64,000 nt of DNA from Chryseobacterium gleum (GCA_945882095.1 CAMCWF010000003.1:1-64000), one strand, 5' to 3'. Positions 43,173 through 52,459 are shown, counted from the stretch's first letter. The notes: a model not told the origin generated them from the sequence alone. Program-made: numbers and translations.

Positions 43173-45971
43173 TTAACAATAGGAGCAATACTTAGCTTTC
43201 GGGTTGTGAATAAATGGCGCATCGAGGTTATAAATTTCATTGACTACTTTTTCAATCAAGTCACTAAAATCATTTTGAAATTCTGTCAAACTCCTGTTTT
43301 TTAAGGTCAAAGGATTGAAGGCGTTCTGTTTCATTAACAGGGCGTAAATCCCTATTTCTTTCGGCATAATGCCATGGTTTTCGTTGAACAAATAGGCATA
43401 GACGGCGAGCTGAAGAGCATGTTTGGTCTTCTGAAATGACTGTAATAAGTCTTCTGAGAGGTTGAAGTTTACGTCCGCATTTTTAACAACCCCCGTTTTG
43501 TAATCCACGATTCTGTATGCGTTTCCAACCCTGTCGATGCGATCAATGTGTCCTACCCATGAGATTTCTTTGGTTTGACCTGATACGTTAAGATTCATTT
43601 TCGCCTTGAGGACCGCTTCAACTTGAAAAATAAAGACCGGTTCAGCGTTGTTTTTAATGTATGTTATGTCATTTTTAAGTGCGTTTAGAATAACCTCTTT
43701 TGCCACTGAAAAAGTCAACCAATTCTTACCAGATTCCATGAGTTTTTCGTCCCCGTTTAGAAACTTTAAAAACTCGTTTTTTACAATTTCTGGGTATTTC
43801 ACCACCATCTCTTCAACTGCTTTGACCGAAAGGGGTCCCGGTGGGGGCTGCACTTCCTCTCCTGTTTTCGTTCTTTCGGCGAAGGGCAGGTACAATTGTT
43901 CCAAGGTGTCGTGAATGATTTTACCCATGTTTTGGCTTTCCAGTTCTTCCTCGACGGTATCTTCTTCACCAAACTCTGCAATGTATCGATAATAAAAATC
44001 CAGTGGGCAGGCAAGGTATTTCGAGAGGGCGCTTGAGGAAATGTTTCGGGAAAAGTAACGGTTGAGTTGATGTAAGATCAATGATTCCTTTTCTACCTCC
44101 AACGAATGTAACTCTGAAGCATCGGGAAAAGCGGTGGCGTAAAACTTTTTATGGATTTTGACCAGCGGGTTTACGCGTTGAAGTTCCATTTCTAATTGCA
44201 TAAGGTACCTACTGGGTTCACTGGATTTCAAAATGTCAGAGGCCGTTGAATAGGTAATGGTTATTTGTTTTGCGATATGGAGGAGTCTGTAAAAATGATG
44301 CGCGAAAAGCCCTTGTTTCTCCCTCATGGTTGGCAATCCAAGTCCATACCTCAAATCCATTGGTATAATAGAATCAATGGGATTGGTTGCAGGTAAATTT
44401 CCTTCATTCATTCCAAGAACAAAAATCCGCTCAAAATCCAACAGTCTTGTTTCAAGAAGCCCCATGATCTGTAGGCCTTTTGTTGGATTGCCATGAAAAG
44501 CGATGGATTTCTTCGCCCATTGTTGAGACAAGAATTGTTTGAATGTTTTTAGGTTCATGGTTGGCAGACCTTCTGTTGCCAAAACCTCAAAAACAAGAAT
44601 GGCTTCTTTGAAACATAACAATGTTTGTTTTTCGAAATCAAAATCTTTACCAAGGAAACCAAGAAGCTCCTCCACGATGGCTTTAATCGTCTGAATTGCT
44701 TTAAGGTAATCTTCTTTCCAATCTTCGTAAAGCAAGGAAAGCAACTTATTTAATTCTGCTGGAAAAGGAAGCGTCGATACGTTGTGAAAGATCCTGTTCT
44801 TTTGAATTGTGTTGTATTCCCAATTTTCCAATTCTTTTGCCGCTTGGTCACCAAGCCATGTGGTGATAAAGGAATGGTGGGTAAGTGCTATCAAATCTCG
44901 AAAATAGGCGGCTTTTGAATTAAACCTGGTTTTATTCTCTTGGATAGAAAAGATAAGGTCCACAAAGGACTTCATCGGCGTTTGTTTTAGCGGCAAACCA
45001 ATGGTAATGTTTGCTGATTGAACGCTTTCAGGAATGTTTTTCATCAAAGCGACTACCAAGGATTCATCCGCGAGTAGAACCAGAGTACTGGATAATTCTT
45101 CTGTGGATAATTTCGAGAGTTCTGTACCCACAACCTTCACTTGCCCTGTGGTTTGTGTGCATTCAATTACCTCGATGTTGATTGGTTTACTCGCTAGTTC
45201 GTGACTTACAAATTCTGTGCTTGGAAGTTCTAAAAAATCCTGGTTTTTACGAATAAAATAACCTGCTTCATGCTTTACATTTTCCAAATAATATGCGTCC
45301 GCATCGGTTAAGAACGTTGCTTGATTGCGTTTAAGCATTTTCTTAATAAGGGTGCATTCGGCCAAGGTTAAGGCATTGAACCCTACAAAAAAATGAGGTT
45401 TGTCGTCGTTAAACTTTTGGTCGAAGTGGATCGCTAGGTCTTTGATTGCAAGTCCCATCGTGGTTTTCTCGTTTTCATCAAGATAAGCTTTAAAGGCAGT
45501 GAATAGCTCGGGTAGCGAATCCCAAAATTCCATAAATTTCTTTTGTTCCTTAGAAAGACTCATTCCTTCGCCGAGGTTCCAGCTTTCAAGTTCCTTGATG
45601 GAAATTAAATTCTTAAACACCTGTTGGGTATCGAGTAAATATCGATTCATTTCATCATAATCACCCAATACCATGGGTCCCCATTGTAGAAAATCTTCAA
45701 AACCAAGTCCTTCGTATTTTTCAGTTTGACGGGCTATGTTATAGAGGATAAAAAGTTGTCGGGTACTGTCGAGAATGGGATGCTGTGTGTGTTTTCGAAT
45801 GAACTCGTCAATGGTAAAAATTTCGGGCGAAAAAATTGGTTTTCCATAAGCGATGGCAAGGGTTTCCATCAGGTATCTTTTGGCTCGTTTGGAAGGCAAT
45901 ACGATTCGATAATCCGCTGTGTTTGGATGATTTTCAGCAATTTTTTGGGCGACCTTTTGTAAAAAACTCAT
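43173..45971 (-). CDS. AddB-like PD-(D/E)XK nuclease
   Basis: A 932-residue protein with an inactivated-helicase-like N-terminal part (IVLPSKRAKRYLMETLA, VVLL-type ALVVLLADESL, VLGMNEGNLPATNPIDSIIP) and a C-terminal RecB-family nuclease. The nuclease has GHIDRIDRVGNAYRIVDYKTG at about 805-825 (catalytic Asp, Asp and Lys) and QLAVYAYLFNEN after it. The final residues include AKYCSYC. This is the layout of AddB, the partner of AddA in double-strand-break processing, but the classical four-cysteine iron-sulfur cluster is not evident. No AddA is adjacent. It overlaps the upstream gene as ATGA. Confidence 0.85.
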   Translation of the reverse strand: MSFLQKVAQKIAENHPNTADYRIVLPSKRAKRYLMETLAIAYGKPIFSPEIFTIDEFIRKHTQHPILDSTRQLFILYNIARQTEKYEGLGFEDFLQWGPMVLGDYDEMNRYLLDTQQVFKNLISIKELESWNLGEGMSLSKEQKKFMEFWDSLPELFTAFKAYLDENEKTTMGLAIKDLAIHFDQKFNDDKPHFFVGFNALTLAECTLIKKMLKRNQATFLTDADAYYLENVKHEAGYFIRKNQDFLELPSTEFVSHELASKPINIEVIECTQTTGQVKVVGTELSKLSTEELSSTLVLLADESLVVALMKNIPESVQSANITIGLPLKQTPMKSFVDLIFSIQENKTRFNSKAAYFRDLIALTHHSFITTWLGDQAAKELENWEYNTIQKNRIFHNVSTLPFPAELNKLLSLLYEDWKEDYLKAIQTIKAIVEELLGFLGKDFDFEKQTLLCFKEAILVFEVLATEGLPTMNLKTFKQFLSQQWAKKSIAFHGNPTKGLQIMGLLETRLLDFERIFVLGMNEGNLPATNPIDSIIPMDLRYGLGLPTMREKQGLFAHHFYRLLHIAKQITITYSTASDILKSSEPSRYLMQLEMELQRVNPLVKIHKKFYATAFPDASELHSLEVEKESLILHQLNRYFSRNISSSALSKYLACPLDFYYRYIAEFGEEDTVEEELESQNMGKIIHDTLEQLYLPFAERTKTGEEVQPPPGPLSVKAVEEMVVKYPEIVKNEFLKFLNGDEKLMESGKNWLTFSVAKEVILNALKNDITYIKNNAEPVFIFQVEAVLKAKMNLNVSGQTKEISWVGHIDRIDRVGNAYRIVDYKTGVVKNADVNFNLSEDLLQSFQKTKHALQLAVYAYLFNENHGIMPKEIGIYALLMKQNAFNPLTLKNRSLTEFQNDFSDLIEKVVNEIYNLDAPFIHNPKAKYCSYC

Positions 45972-47092
45972 TTGACAAGAAAGTTTAGATAGTTCGTTGG
46001 GGTGATTTTCACAAAAGAGATTTCAGGGTAATATTTTGAAAACAAGGGAGGAAGGTCTGCTTTTTTATTCGGATAAAAACTGAAATTAAATGCGAAAACG
46101 CCTTGATCAGACGCTTCGATTAAATCGATGTTTTGATGGGTGTGCGATTGCCAAAAATAATAGTGCGCGTTTTTTTTCTGAAGTATGTTGGACTTGATTC
46201 TTTCCGAAATCATCAGGTTTTTCCACAATTTTTCAACGTCCGTTCGGTATTGGGAAGCATTAAAATTATTTTGAAAGGCGTTTAAAACCCCATTGTCGAC
46301 AAACACAAATCGATTTCCCTTGAGGTACTCATATTTATGGTTTTGGTTGTAGGATCTCAGTGCATAAACCCAACCGGTGTTGGCCATCCAATTCACATAC
46401 CGTTGAACGGTTTCATTGTCAACCCCGGCCCAATTTGCGATGGACAGAAAACTCAATGTTTCGTTCGCGTGATTTGATAAATAGACTAGAATTCGGGCCA
46501 GGGTCTCGGGTTTGTTGAGTCGATTGGTTTTGGTGTTCACAGGCAGAATCGCACGTTGAACCCTCTCCAATAATTCCTTTTTGGTTTCTTCTAAACCGCA
46601 TTCTGGTTGATGAAAAGCGCCGTAGACCAATCTGTTTTCTATGTTTTTAGACTCAAAATCCAATCCATTCTTTTGAATAGATTCGATTAAGGTAGGCGGG
46701 AAATAACTTGGAGAGAGCGTTACAAACGAATGGGTTTCTAACAGTTGGTCAAACGAAAAATTACCAGGCGTGTAAAAACAGAGCGCCCGACCCTTAAATT
46801 CCGAGGCTTCAAAAGATTGCAGGACGATTGAAAATTCATCAAAAAATTCGCAGGATAAAAAGAGGGTGACTTGGGATTGATTCATGAACCAAATTAGAGC
46901 CTCAGACCCCAATTGTTTGAATTTTTGATTCAGCTTTAGGTCTGTAAAATCTATTACTTGGGTGTCTTCAATGGCATACAAACCTAAGGTGTCAATGTAG
47001 GCTTTTGCTTCCAATGGCATGGGGGATTGTACAAAAACCACTTTTTCATTTTCCCATTGATTCTTCCAATCGTCTTGAAAAATTCTTGTCAT
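45968..47092 (-). CDS. degenerate AAA/DUF4143-like protein
   Basis: A 374-residue protein that follows the plan of AAA-type ATPases with a C-terminal DUF4143 domain. The second half fits: ARILVYLSNHANETLSFLSIANWAGVDNETVQRYVNWMANTGWVYAL, a winged helix, FVFVDNGVLNAF, EKLWKNLMISERIK, and HYYFWQSHTHQNIDLIEA. The first half has no Walker A loop, and the nuclease-like DxnExK end reads DLIEAS...FNFSF, lacking the usual E and K. It therefore looks catalytically dead. It is translationally coupled to the AddB-like gene (ATGA overlap), so a structural or DNA-binding partner role is a reasonable guess. Confidence 0.66.
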   Translation of the reverse strand: MTRIFQDDWKNQWENEKVVFVQSPMPLEAKAYIDTLGLYAIEDTQVIDFTDLKLNQKFKQLGSEALIWFMNQSQVTLFLSCEFFDEFSIVLQSFEASEFKGRALCFYTPGNFSFDQLLETHSFVTLSPSYFPPTLIESIQKNGLDFESKNIENRLVYGAFHQPECGLEETKKELLERVQRAILPVNTKTNRLNKPETLARILVYLSNHANETLSFLSIANWAGVDNETVQRYVNWMANTGWVYALRSYNQNHKYEYLKGNRFVFVDNGVLNAFQNNFNASQYRTDVEKLWKNLMISERIKSNILQKKNAHYYFWQSHTHQNIDLIEASDQGVFAFNFSFYPNKKADLPPLFSKYYPEISFVKITPTNYLNFLVK

Positions 47093-47093
47093 A

Positions 47094-48317
47094 TTACTCT
47101 TCTAAAATGATGTTATTGAAAAACCGATTGGGTCTGTCAGAATTCATAAACTTGTTGCCTCCAAAGCACCTTGCGATGATGACATATTGATCGTCACACA
47201 AAACCCGAACCCATTTTAATCCATCTGGGTATTCATCACTTAAGCCTTGGAAGCATTCTGTTCCATCCTCTTGAATGATAAATTTATAAGGAGAACTTGG
47301 TGGACTCGCAATGAAAATTTCGGCATATTGCAAGGCTTTCAAGGTTGAATCCCTGGGAATTATTTCCAATTGATAGGTGTTCCCTTGTCCCAATTCCTTG
47401 AAAACGAAACGGTGGGATTCTGTGTTTTCATCCTTTATTTTCCTTGGCTTTCCGGGAAAGACCACTTTTAGGTTGGACTTTTCATTCCAAACCAGCGTGT
47501 CACTCTTAATCCGCTTGATGTTTTTTTCGCTTTCGGTGACTTCCTCGCTGTTTTGAAGCCCTATAGGGCGCATGGTGTAGCCCAATTTTCTTAGGCGTTG
47601 AATTACCCCTTCTTCGCCAAAGAGATGCCCCGCGCCAATGGCTATAAAAGTTGTATTCTTTTGCGCAATGGAATCAATTTTTCTAGCCATAAAAGCATTT
47701 CGGTTGAGAATGAGCTGTTGGTATGCTTTGTTATTTGAAGAGATCCGGCCTTTTAAATAGCGATCCAAATTTTCCAAATTCCCTTTTAGGTATAAATCCA
47801 ACAAAGTATTTGGGTCTTGGGAAATTAAAGCATACCGTTGTTGGTCCTCTTGAAATGGAATTTCTTCCAATGCTTTGGTTTGCTGAGTGATCGACTCTAA
47901 AGCAAGACATCCTTTATTGGAAACTTCAGCATACTGTTGAAAATAGGCGTCCATAAATTGGGGCATCCCGTTTTCATTTCCATAATACGTCTCTGTGGGT
48001 TCATTGCTTGGGGTATATAAGTTTCCATTTTTGTCCAGGGTTACGTTTGTTTCATTTTTCCTTGGGTCTTTTTGGATAAACAAGTCCAACACATTTACTT
48101 CCAATGCAATCATTTTGGCTTTATCCAAGGCATAATAAACCGAATCCGGGAAATTAAAAAGACGCTTGTCATTGGAGTGTAAGGTTCCATAAACATACGA
48201 GACCCCTTTTTTTCCTTTCATTTCCCATAACAATTTCCCACTGGAATTGTAATTCTGGGCTTGTATTCTCCCTAAGAAAAGAAATAGGAATAATGTTAAA
48301 AGGATGCGTGGCGACAT
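47094..48317 (-). CDS. TraB/GumN family protein
   Basis: A 407-residue secreted protein. Signal peptide (MSPRILLTLFLFLFLGRIQAQ), then the TraB/GumN signature: GKKGVSYVYGTLHSND with the GTxH motif, MIALEVN, and the closing AIGAGHLFGEEGVIQRLRKLGYTM. The C-terminal roughly 130 residues (LVWNEKSNLKVVFPGKPRKIKDEN...) form an extra beta-domain absent from shorter members. The family is possibly metal-dependent and protease-like; function not established. It sits between hutI (7 bases) and the AAA-like gene (1 base). Confidence 0.87.
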   Translation of the reverse strand: MSPRILLTLFLFLFLGRIQAQNYNSSGKLLWEMKGKKGVSYVYGTLHSNDKRLFNFPDSVYYALDKAKMIALEVNVLDLFIQKDPRKNETNVTLDKNGNLYTPSNEPTETYYGNENGMPQFMDAYFQQYAEVSNKGCLALESITQQTKALEEIPFQEDQQRYALISQDPNTLLDLYLKGNLENLDRYLKGRISSNNKAYQQLILNRNAFMARKIDSIAQKNTTFIAIGAGHLFGEEGVIQRLRKLGYTMRPIGLQNSEEVTESEKNIKRIKSDTLVWNEKSNLKVVFPGKPRKIKDENTESHRFVFKELGQGNTYQLEIIPRDSTLKALQYAEIFIASPPSSPYKFIIQEDGTECFQGLSDEYPDGLKWVRVLCDDQYVIIARCFGGNKFMNSDRPNRFFNNIILEE

Positions 48318-48324
48318 TGAGGGA

Positions 48325-49557
48325 TTAATTTAAAATACATTCGACGTGGTTTTCACCAAAGGCATAGGGAAAATATGCAAAGGAGGGAGCGGGCGGGGTG
48401 ACAATTAATTTTCCTTTGTATCCCTTGAAAATAGAGCCGTGGGTTTTTTCTACTCCCATAGCAAAGGCGGCATTTATGGTCATAGCATTGTAGGCTTCTT
48501 CCGGACTTAGTTTCATTTTAATACAAGCGAGTGACCAAATAAAAAACATATTATAATTTGGAGAAGATCCTGGGTTAAAATCACTGGCCAAACAGACGGG
48601 AAGGCCCTTCGATATCAATGCCCGCGCATTGCCATAAGGAAGCCCCAAATAGAAGGAACAACCCGGAAGAAACGTTGGCATCGTATCCCCGCTAGAGAGC
48701 GCTTCAATGTCCTCATCTGACAGGTATTCCAAATGATCTACACTGACGGCGTGGCGTTGTATCGCAGTGGTTACGCCCCCTAAAACATTAAATTGGTTTA
48801 CATGGGCTTTCGGTAACATTCCAACTTGAATTGCGGCTTCGAATATTCGATCCATGTCTTGTATACTAAAATATCCTGTTTCGCAGAAAACGTCAACATA
48901 ATCTGCCAACTTTTCTTGAGCAACCTTGGGAATCCATTCGTTCACGACGTGGTTTATATATTGTTCCTTCTGTGTTTTGAATTCAAGCGGAAGGGCGTGC
49001 GCGGCAAGGAATGTCGAACGAATTGGAATGTTAAATTCATTTTTTAACCTACGAATTACACGTAAGATTTTAAGCTCATTTTCAAGATTCAAGCCATAGC
49101 CAGATTTAATTTCCACAGCGCCTGTCCCCGATTGTATGATTTTTTCTACCTTAATTTTAGCGATTTCGAAAAGTGCTGATTCTGAAATTTCATCTACTTT
49201 CTTAGCAGAATTTAAAATGCCTCCGCCTCGGTTCGCAATCTCTTCGTAGGAAAGTCCATTAATTTTGTCGACAAATTCACTTTCCCTCGGGGCGGCAAAA
49301 ACAGCGTGGGTGTGGGAATCACAAAAAGCGGGTAAGACAAACCGACCCTCAAGGTCTATGATTTCATCCTTTGTCTCTGCTAAAAGCGAAGGGTTTTTGC
49401 CCATGGGTCCAAAATCAACTACCGCATCGTTTTCCAACACGAGAAAGGCATTTTCAATCATTGGAACCCGAGCCATTTCTTTTCCCTTTAGCGGCTTCTC
49501 TGGAAGGTTTTGAACTTGAACAAGTCCTTTAATATTTACATAAATCCTGCGGCTCAT
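48325..49557 (-). CDS. hutI: imidazolonepropionase
   Basis: A 410-residue zinc amidohydrolase of histidine degradation, converting imidazolonepropionate to formimidoglutamate. Motifs: DSHTHAVFAAPRESEF (metal HxH), INGLSYEEIANRGGGIL, AVEIKSGYGL, AHVNQFN, SVDHLEYLSDED, and CLASDFNPGSSPNYNMFF. No other hut genes are near. The sequence heads a four-gene minus-strand unit (hutI, TraB/GumN, AAA-like, AddB-like), an unusual mix of catabolism and DNA processing. A TTG-N21-TAATTTCG promoter-like sequence lies just upstream (49595-49564), but it would leave almost no leader. Confidence 0.95.
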   Translation of the reverse strand: MSRRIYVNIKGLVQVQNLPEKPLKGKEMARVPMIENAFLVLENDAVVDFGPMGKNPSLLAETKDEIIDLEGRFVLPAFCDSHTHAVFAAPRESEFVDKINGLSYEEIANRGGGILNSAKKVDEISESALFEIAKIKVEKIIQSGTGAVEIKSGYGLNLENELKILRVIRRLKNEFNIPIRSTFLAAHALPLEFKTQKEQYINHVVNEWIPKVAQEKLADYVDVFCETGYFSIQDMDRIFEAAIQVGMLPKAHVNQFNVLGGVTTAIQRHAVSVDHLEYLSDEDIEALSSGDTMPTFLPGCSFYLGLPYGNARALISKGLPVCLASDFNPGSSPNYNMFFIWSLACIKMKLSPEEAYNAMTINAAFAMGVEKTHGSIFKGYKGKLIVTPPAPSFAYFPYAFGENHVECILN

Positions 49558-49608
49558 ATCTTACGAAATTAAAATAATAAAGCGCAACTTATCAAGGTGT
49601 GTAGAAAT

Positions 49609-49634
49609 AAAAAAAGCCTCTTGCGAGGCTTTTG
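49609..49634 (-). terminator. intrinsic terminator of tRNA-Leu(CAA)
   Basis: On the minus strand AAAAGCCTC, a GCAA tetraloop, GAGGCTTTT then more Ts. It begins right after the tRNA discriminator base. Confidence 0.85.
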
Positions 49635-49716
49635 TACCCCGGGCCGGAATCGAACCGGCACTCCCGAAAGAACAGGATTTTGAATCCAGCGCGTCTACCA
49701 GTTCCGCCACCGGGGC
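49635..49716 (-). tRNA. tRNA-Leu (anticodon CAA)
   Basis: An 82-base type II tRNA with a long variable arm. Acceptor GCCCCGG pairs with CCGGGGT (one G-U) plus discriminator A; anticodon loop TTCAAAA gives CAA, reading UUG; T-arm GGTTCGATTCC is canonical. The CCA end is not encoded. It is a single-gene unit with its own terminator, lying between hutI and the anti-sigma-like gene. Confidence 0.96.
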
Positions 49717-49807
49717 TCAAAATGAGGGCACAAATATACGACTTATATGTAAATAAAAAAGGGCTATGAAAAGATGGAGGACTTTAAGACAGAACTTTTG
49801 AGGTTAT

Positions 49808-50605
49808 CTATCGCGTAATGGTCAACGATGCATATTGCGTAACCCATTGTCCTGATTCATTTTTAGCTGAAAAATAGTATTGATAATTTCCCGCTGGGAC
49901 GGCATCGCCATTGGGTAAATTCCCCGCCCATCTGAAAGCTGGGTCTGTCGTTGAAAAAATCACTTTGTAGGCTTGATCAATCACCACCAAATTGAAATCC
50001 GTCAATCCGGATGCGTCGAACATTAGCTCATCATTTATCCCATCATTGTTGGGGGTGATTGTGTTAGGCAATGTACGTTGGGCAAAAGGTTTTATTTCTG
50101 AGATGGATGGCGTTTGGGTCTTTGTTATTTCTTTTGGGGCGGGCATCTGTACTTTTTCAATAACCGGTGTGTTTAAGGTTAGTGAAGGGATTTCTGCCGT
50201 TTCTTCTTTGATTGGCATTTCTTCCAACGTTCTTGTTTCGGTAACAGGAATCTCGAAATTACTTGCGATTTCATCAAACAGATGGGTTTCTTTATTTTTT
50301 TCTGCTGTGGGGGTGGTGTTTTTTGGAAGGATTTCTTTTTGTTGAATATGGCCTTCTTTAACAACTGTTTTCGCAGCCCTTGAATCAACCGCATCCTTTT
50401 TAGGGGATGACGTAAGTAAAAAATAACCGAGGGTTCCTGCAACCAATAGCACACTTGAAGCAATACCTAAAACAGTCCCAATGCCAATTCCACCAGAGGA
50501 AATACCTGCTGATTTCGCCACATTGTTCCATAGTTCAGGTCGAACAGGAACTTCATGCGCATTTAGTTTTTCCTTCAATATGGTTTCAAACGATTCTTGA
50601 TTCAT
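49808..50605 (-). CDS. membrane anti-sigma-like protein with a T9SS type B-like C-terminal domain
   Basis: A 265-residue protein without an N-terminal signal peptide. Residues 1-30 (ETILKEKLNAHEVPVRPELWNNVAKS) look like the cytoplasmic part of Bacteroidota anti-sigma proteins. One transmembrane helix lies at about 40-66 (GTVLGIASSVLLVAGTLGYFLL). A Lys/Glu/Thr/Pro-rich linker spans roughly 67-180, and the last 80 residues match the gliding-motility/T9SS type B domain (TITPNNDGINDELMFDASGLTDFNLVVID...WAGNLPNGDAVPAGNYQYYFSAKN). Its start overlaps the ECF sigma gene by 20 bases. An anti-sigma role is inferred from that context; see findings. Confidence 0.75.
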   Translation of the reverse strand: MNQESFETILKEKLNAHEVPVRPELWNNVAKSAGISSGGIGIGTVLGIASSVLLVAGTLGYFLLTSSPKKDAVDSRAAKTVVKEGHIQQKEILPKNTTPTAEKNKETHLFDEIASNFEIPVTETRTLEEMPIKEETAEIPSLTLNTPVIEKVQMPAPKEITKTQTPSISEIKPFAQRTLPNTITPNNDGINDELMFDASGLTDFNLVVIDQAYKVIFSTTDPAFRWAGNLPNGDAVPAGNYQYYFSAKNESGQWVTQYASLTITR

Positions 50606-51128
50606 CTTTGCTTTCTATTCTTTGTCTTAAATATGCTCTTGCTCTTAAATATTGCGTCTTTGAGGTGCTTTCCGAAATTTGCAACGTTTCGGCTATTTCT
50701 TGGTGAGAATAACCTTCTATTGCGAATAAATTGAAAACAACCCTGTAGCCCGTTGGCATTTTTTGTATCAGTTGCATGAGGTCCTCTGCAGCCAATTGAC
50801 TTAACACCTCTTCTTTCACTTCTAACCGATAAGAAACATCATCCATCCGCATGTCTGTGATGAATTTCTTGTTTCTCCTAAGTTGGTCTAGGCATGAATT
50901 CACCATAATCCGACGAATCCAACCTTCAAGGGGGCCCTCTTTTTTGAAGTCGCTTAATTTCGCAAACACTTTTACCATGCCGATTTGAAGGACATCCTCC
51001 GAATCATCTTGGTTCTTCATGTAGCGAAAACAAATGGCCAACATTTTGGGCGCAAACCTATCAAACAACGCTTTTTGAGCCTTGGCATTCCCTTTCAAAC
51101 ATTCATTGACGAGTAAACCTTCCTCCAT
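50586..51128 (-). CDS. ECF-type RNA polymerase sigma factor
   Basis: A 180-residue sigma-70-family factor with region 2 at about 12-85 (FDRFAPKMLAICFRYMKNQDDSEDVLQIGMVKVF, LEGWIRRIMVNSCLDQLRRN) and region 4 at about 115-170 (MPTGYRVVFNLFAIEGYSHQEIAETLQISESTSKTQYLRARAYLR). It recruits RNA polymerase to a specific set of promoters. The next gene, overlapping by 20 bases, is its probable anti-sigma partner. The regulon cannot be predicted from this window. Confidence 0.93.
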   Translation of the reverse strand: MEEGLLVNECLKGNAKAQKALFDRFAPKMLAICFRYMKNQDDSEDVLQIGMVKVFAKLSDFKKEGPLEGWIRRIMVNSCLDQLRRNKKFITDMRMDDVSYRLEVKEEVLSQLAAEDLMQLIQKMPTGYRVVFNLFAIEGYSHQEIAETLQISESTSKTQYLRARAYLRQRIESKDESRIV

Positions 51129-51217
51129 GGCTCGGGTCTATTGACTAAATTTGTAAATTATAAGTTGCATCCTTCCCTTGAAAGCTTTGCAAATTACTTA
51201 ATTAATGTAAATTTTTT

Positions 51218-52459
51218 ATGAATCTTCACAAATTGAGCTTGGGTTTGGGTCTGGTTTTAAACCTTTGTAATTGGATGCCCGCATTCGCTGCGCTTCCGTT
51301 AGACTCCACAAAACTGTATCACGCAGACATTCAACTGAACGACCGGCTCTCCCTTCCTTTTGTATTGTCATACATTGAGGGTCCAACCCCCTCTTTGGCC
51401 ATCCTAAATGGCAAGGAAGAAATCACCATGACATTGCAGAAAGAAGTTCAAGATACTTTATACTTTGACTTCCCTCAAGTGGCAGGCTCATTGGTGTTTT
51501 CCAAAATTACGCAAAGGGGTTATTGGTTAAACCTTAACAAAGCAAAAGCCACTCAACTTCCATTTATTTTTTACAAATCCTCCAAGCTAAACCTTCGTTT
51601 TGACAGTGATGCGCATTCCTTTTCTGATGATTTCTCAGGAAGATATGCCGTTCAGTTTACGGACAAAGACAACCATGTTGAAAGCGCCATAGGTCTGTTT
51701 CAACAAAATGGAAATCAGGTAGAGGGAACATTCAGAACCGAAACCGGGGACTATCGATACTTGGAAGGCATGGTTCAGGGCAACAAACTTCGGATGAGTA
51801 GTTTCGACGGAGTTCACGCCTATTACTTTGAAGGAATCCTAACGGACAACAAGAGAATTCAGGGAGATTTCTACAGTGGAAGTAAGTATCACGTAACCTG
51901 GGAAGGGACCAAAGACGATGCGATTGAATTGCGTTCCCCTTATCAAATTTCCCACGCAATTCAACCTAACGAAACGTTGAGAATTTCAGTAAAAAAACAA
52001 AATGGGCGAAAAAAAACACTCTCCGCTTCTTATTTTCGAGGGCAACCCACCGTTGTGCAAATCATAGGCACCTGGTGCCCTAACTGTTTGGATGAAACCA
52101 ATTATTTCAAGTCCTTACTTGAAAAACCTGAGTTCTCCAACATACGTTGGGTTTCCATTGCTTTTGAGAATGGAGAAACAGATACAGAAAGAATCAAGCG
52201 CATCCAGGCATACGTGCGCAAAAGCAAATTAAAACACGCCTTTTATTTAGGCGGAGGTGCCTCAAGCAAAGCTGCATCAACTGTTTTTAATCAACTGAAT
52301 GGAATCTTTAGTTTTCCTACCACTTTGTATTTAGATAAGAATGGAAGAATCGCATCTGTACACTCAGGATTCGACGGCCCAGCCACCCAAAATTACTTTG
52401 AAGATTATAAAAAAAACACAGAAACCTTGCTTCGATCGCTCATGGCGAGGCCAGAATAA
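51218..52459 (+). CDS. TlpA-like thioredoxin with extra N-terminal domain
   Basis: A 413-residue secreted protein. Signal peptide (ending WMPAFA), then a roughly 230-residue beta-rich N-terminal domain (residues 25-255; FSDDFSGRYAVQFTDKDNHVESAIGLFQQNGNQVEGTFRTETGDYRYLEG is a conspicuous stretch), then a TlpA-like domain with TVVQIIGTWCPNCLDETNYF (CPNC active site) and FSFPTTLYLDKNGRIASVHSGFDGP. It is a probable periplasmic thiol-disulfide or haem/cytochrome-c maturation-type reductase. It is divergent to the ECF sigma gene. The N-terminal domain is common in Bacteroidota TlpA-like proteins. Confidence 0.88.
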   Translation: MNLHKLSLGLGLVLNLCNWMPAFAALPLDSTKLYHADIQLNDRLSLPFVLSYIEGPTPSLAILNGKEEITMTLQKEVQDTLYFDFPQVAGSLVFSKITQRGYWLNLNKAKATQLPFIFYKSSKLNLRFDSDAHSFSDDFSGRYAVQFTDKDNHVESAIGLFQQNGNQVEGTFRTETGDYRYLEGMVQGNKLRMSSFDGVHAYYFEGILTDNKRIQGDFYSGSKYHVTWEGTKDDAIELRSPYQISHAIQPNETLRISVKKQNGRKKTLSASYFRGQPTVVQIIGTWCPNCLDETNYFKSLLEKPEFSNIRWVSIAFENGETDTERIKRIQAYVRKSKLKHAFYLGGGASSKAASTVFNQLNGIFSFPTTLYLDKNGRIASVHSGFDGPATQNYFEDYKKNTETLLRSLMARPE

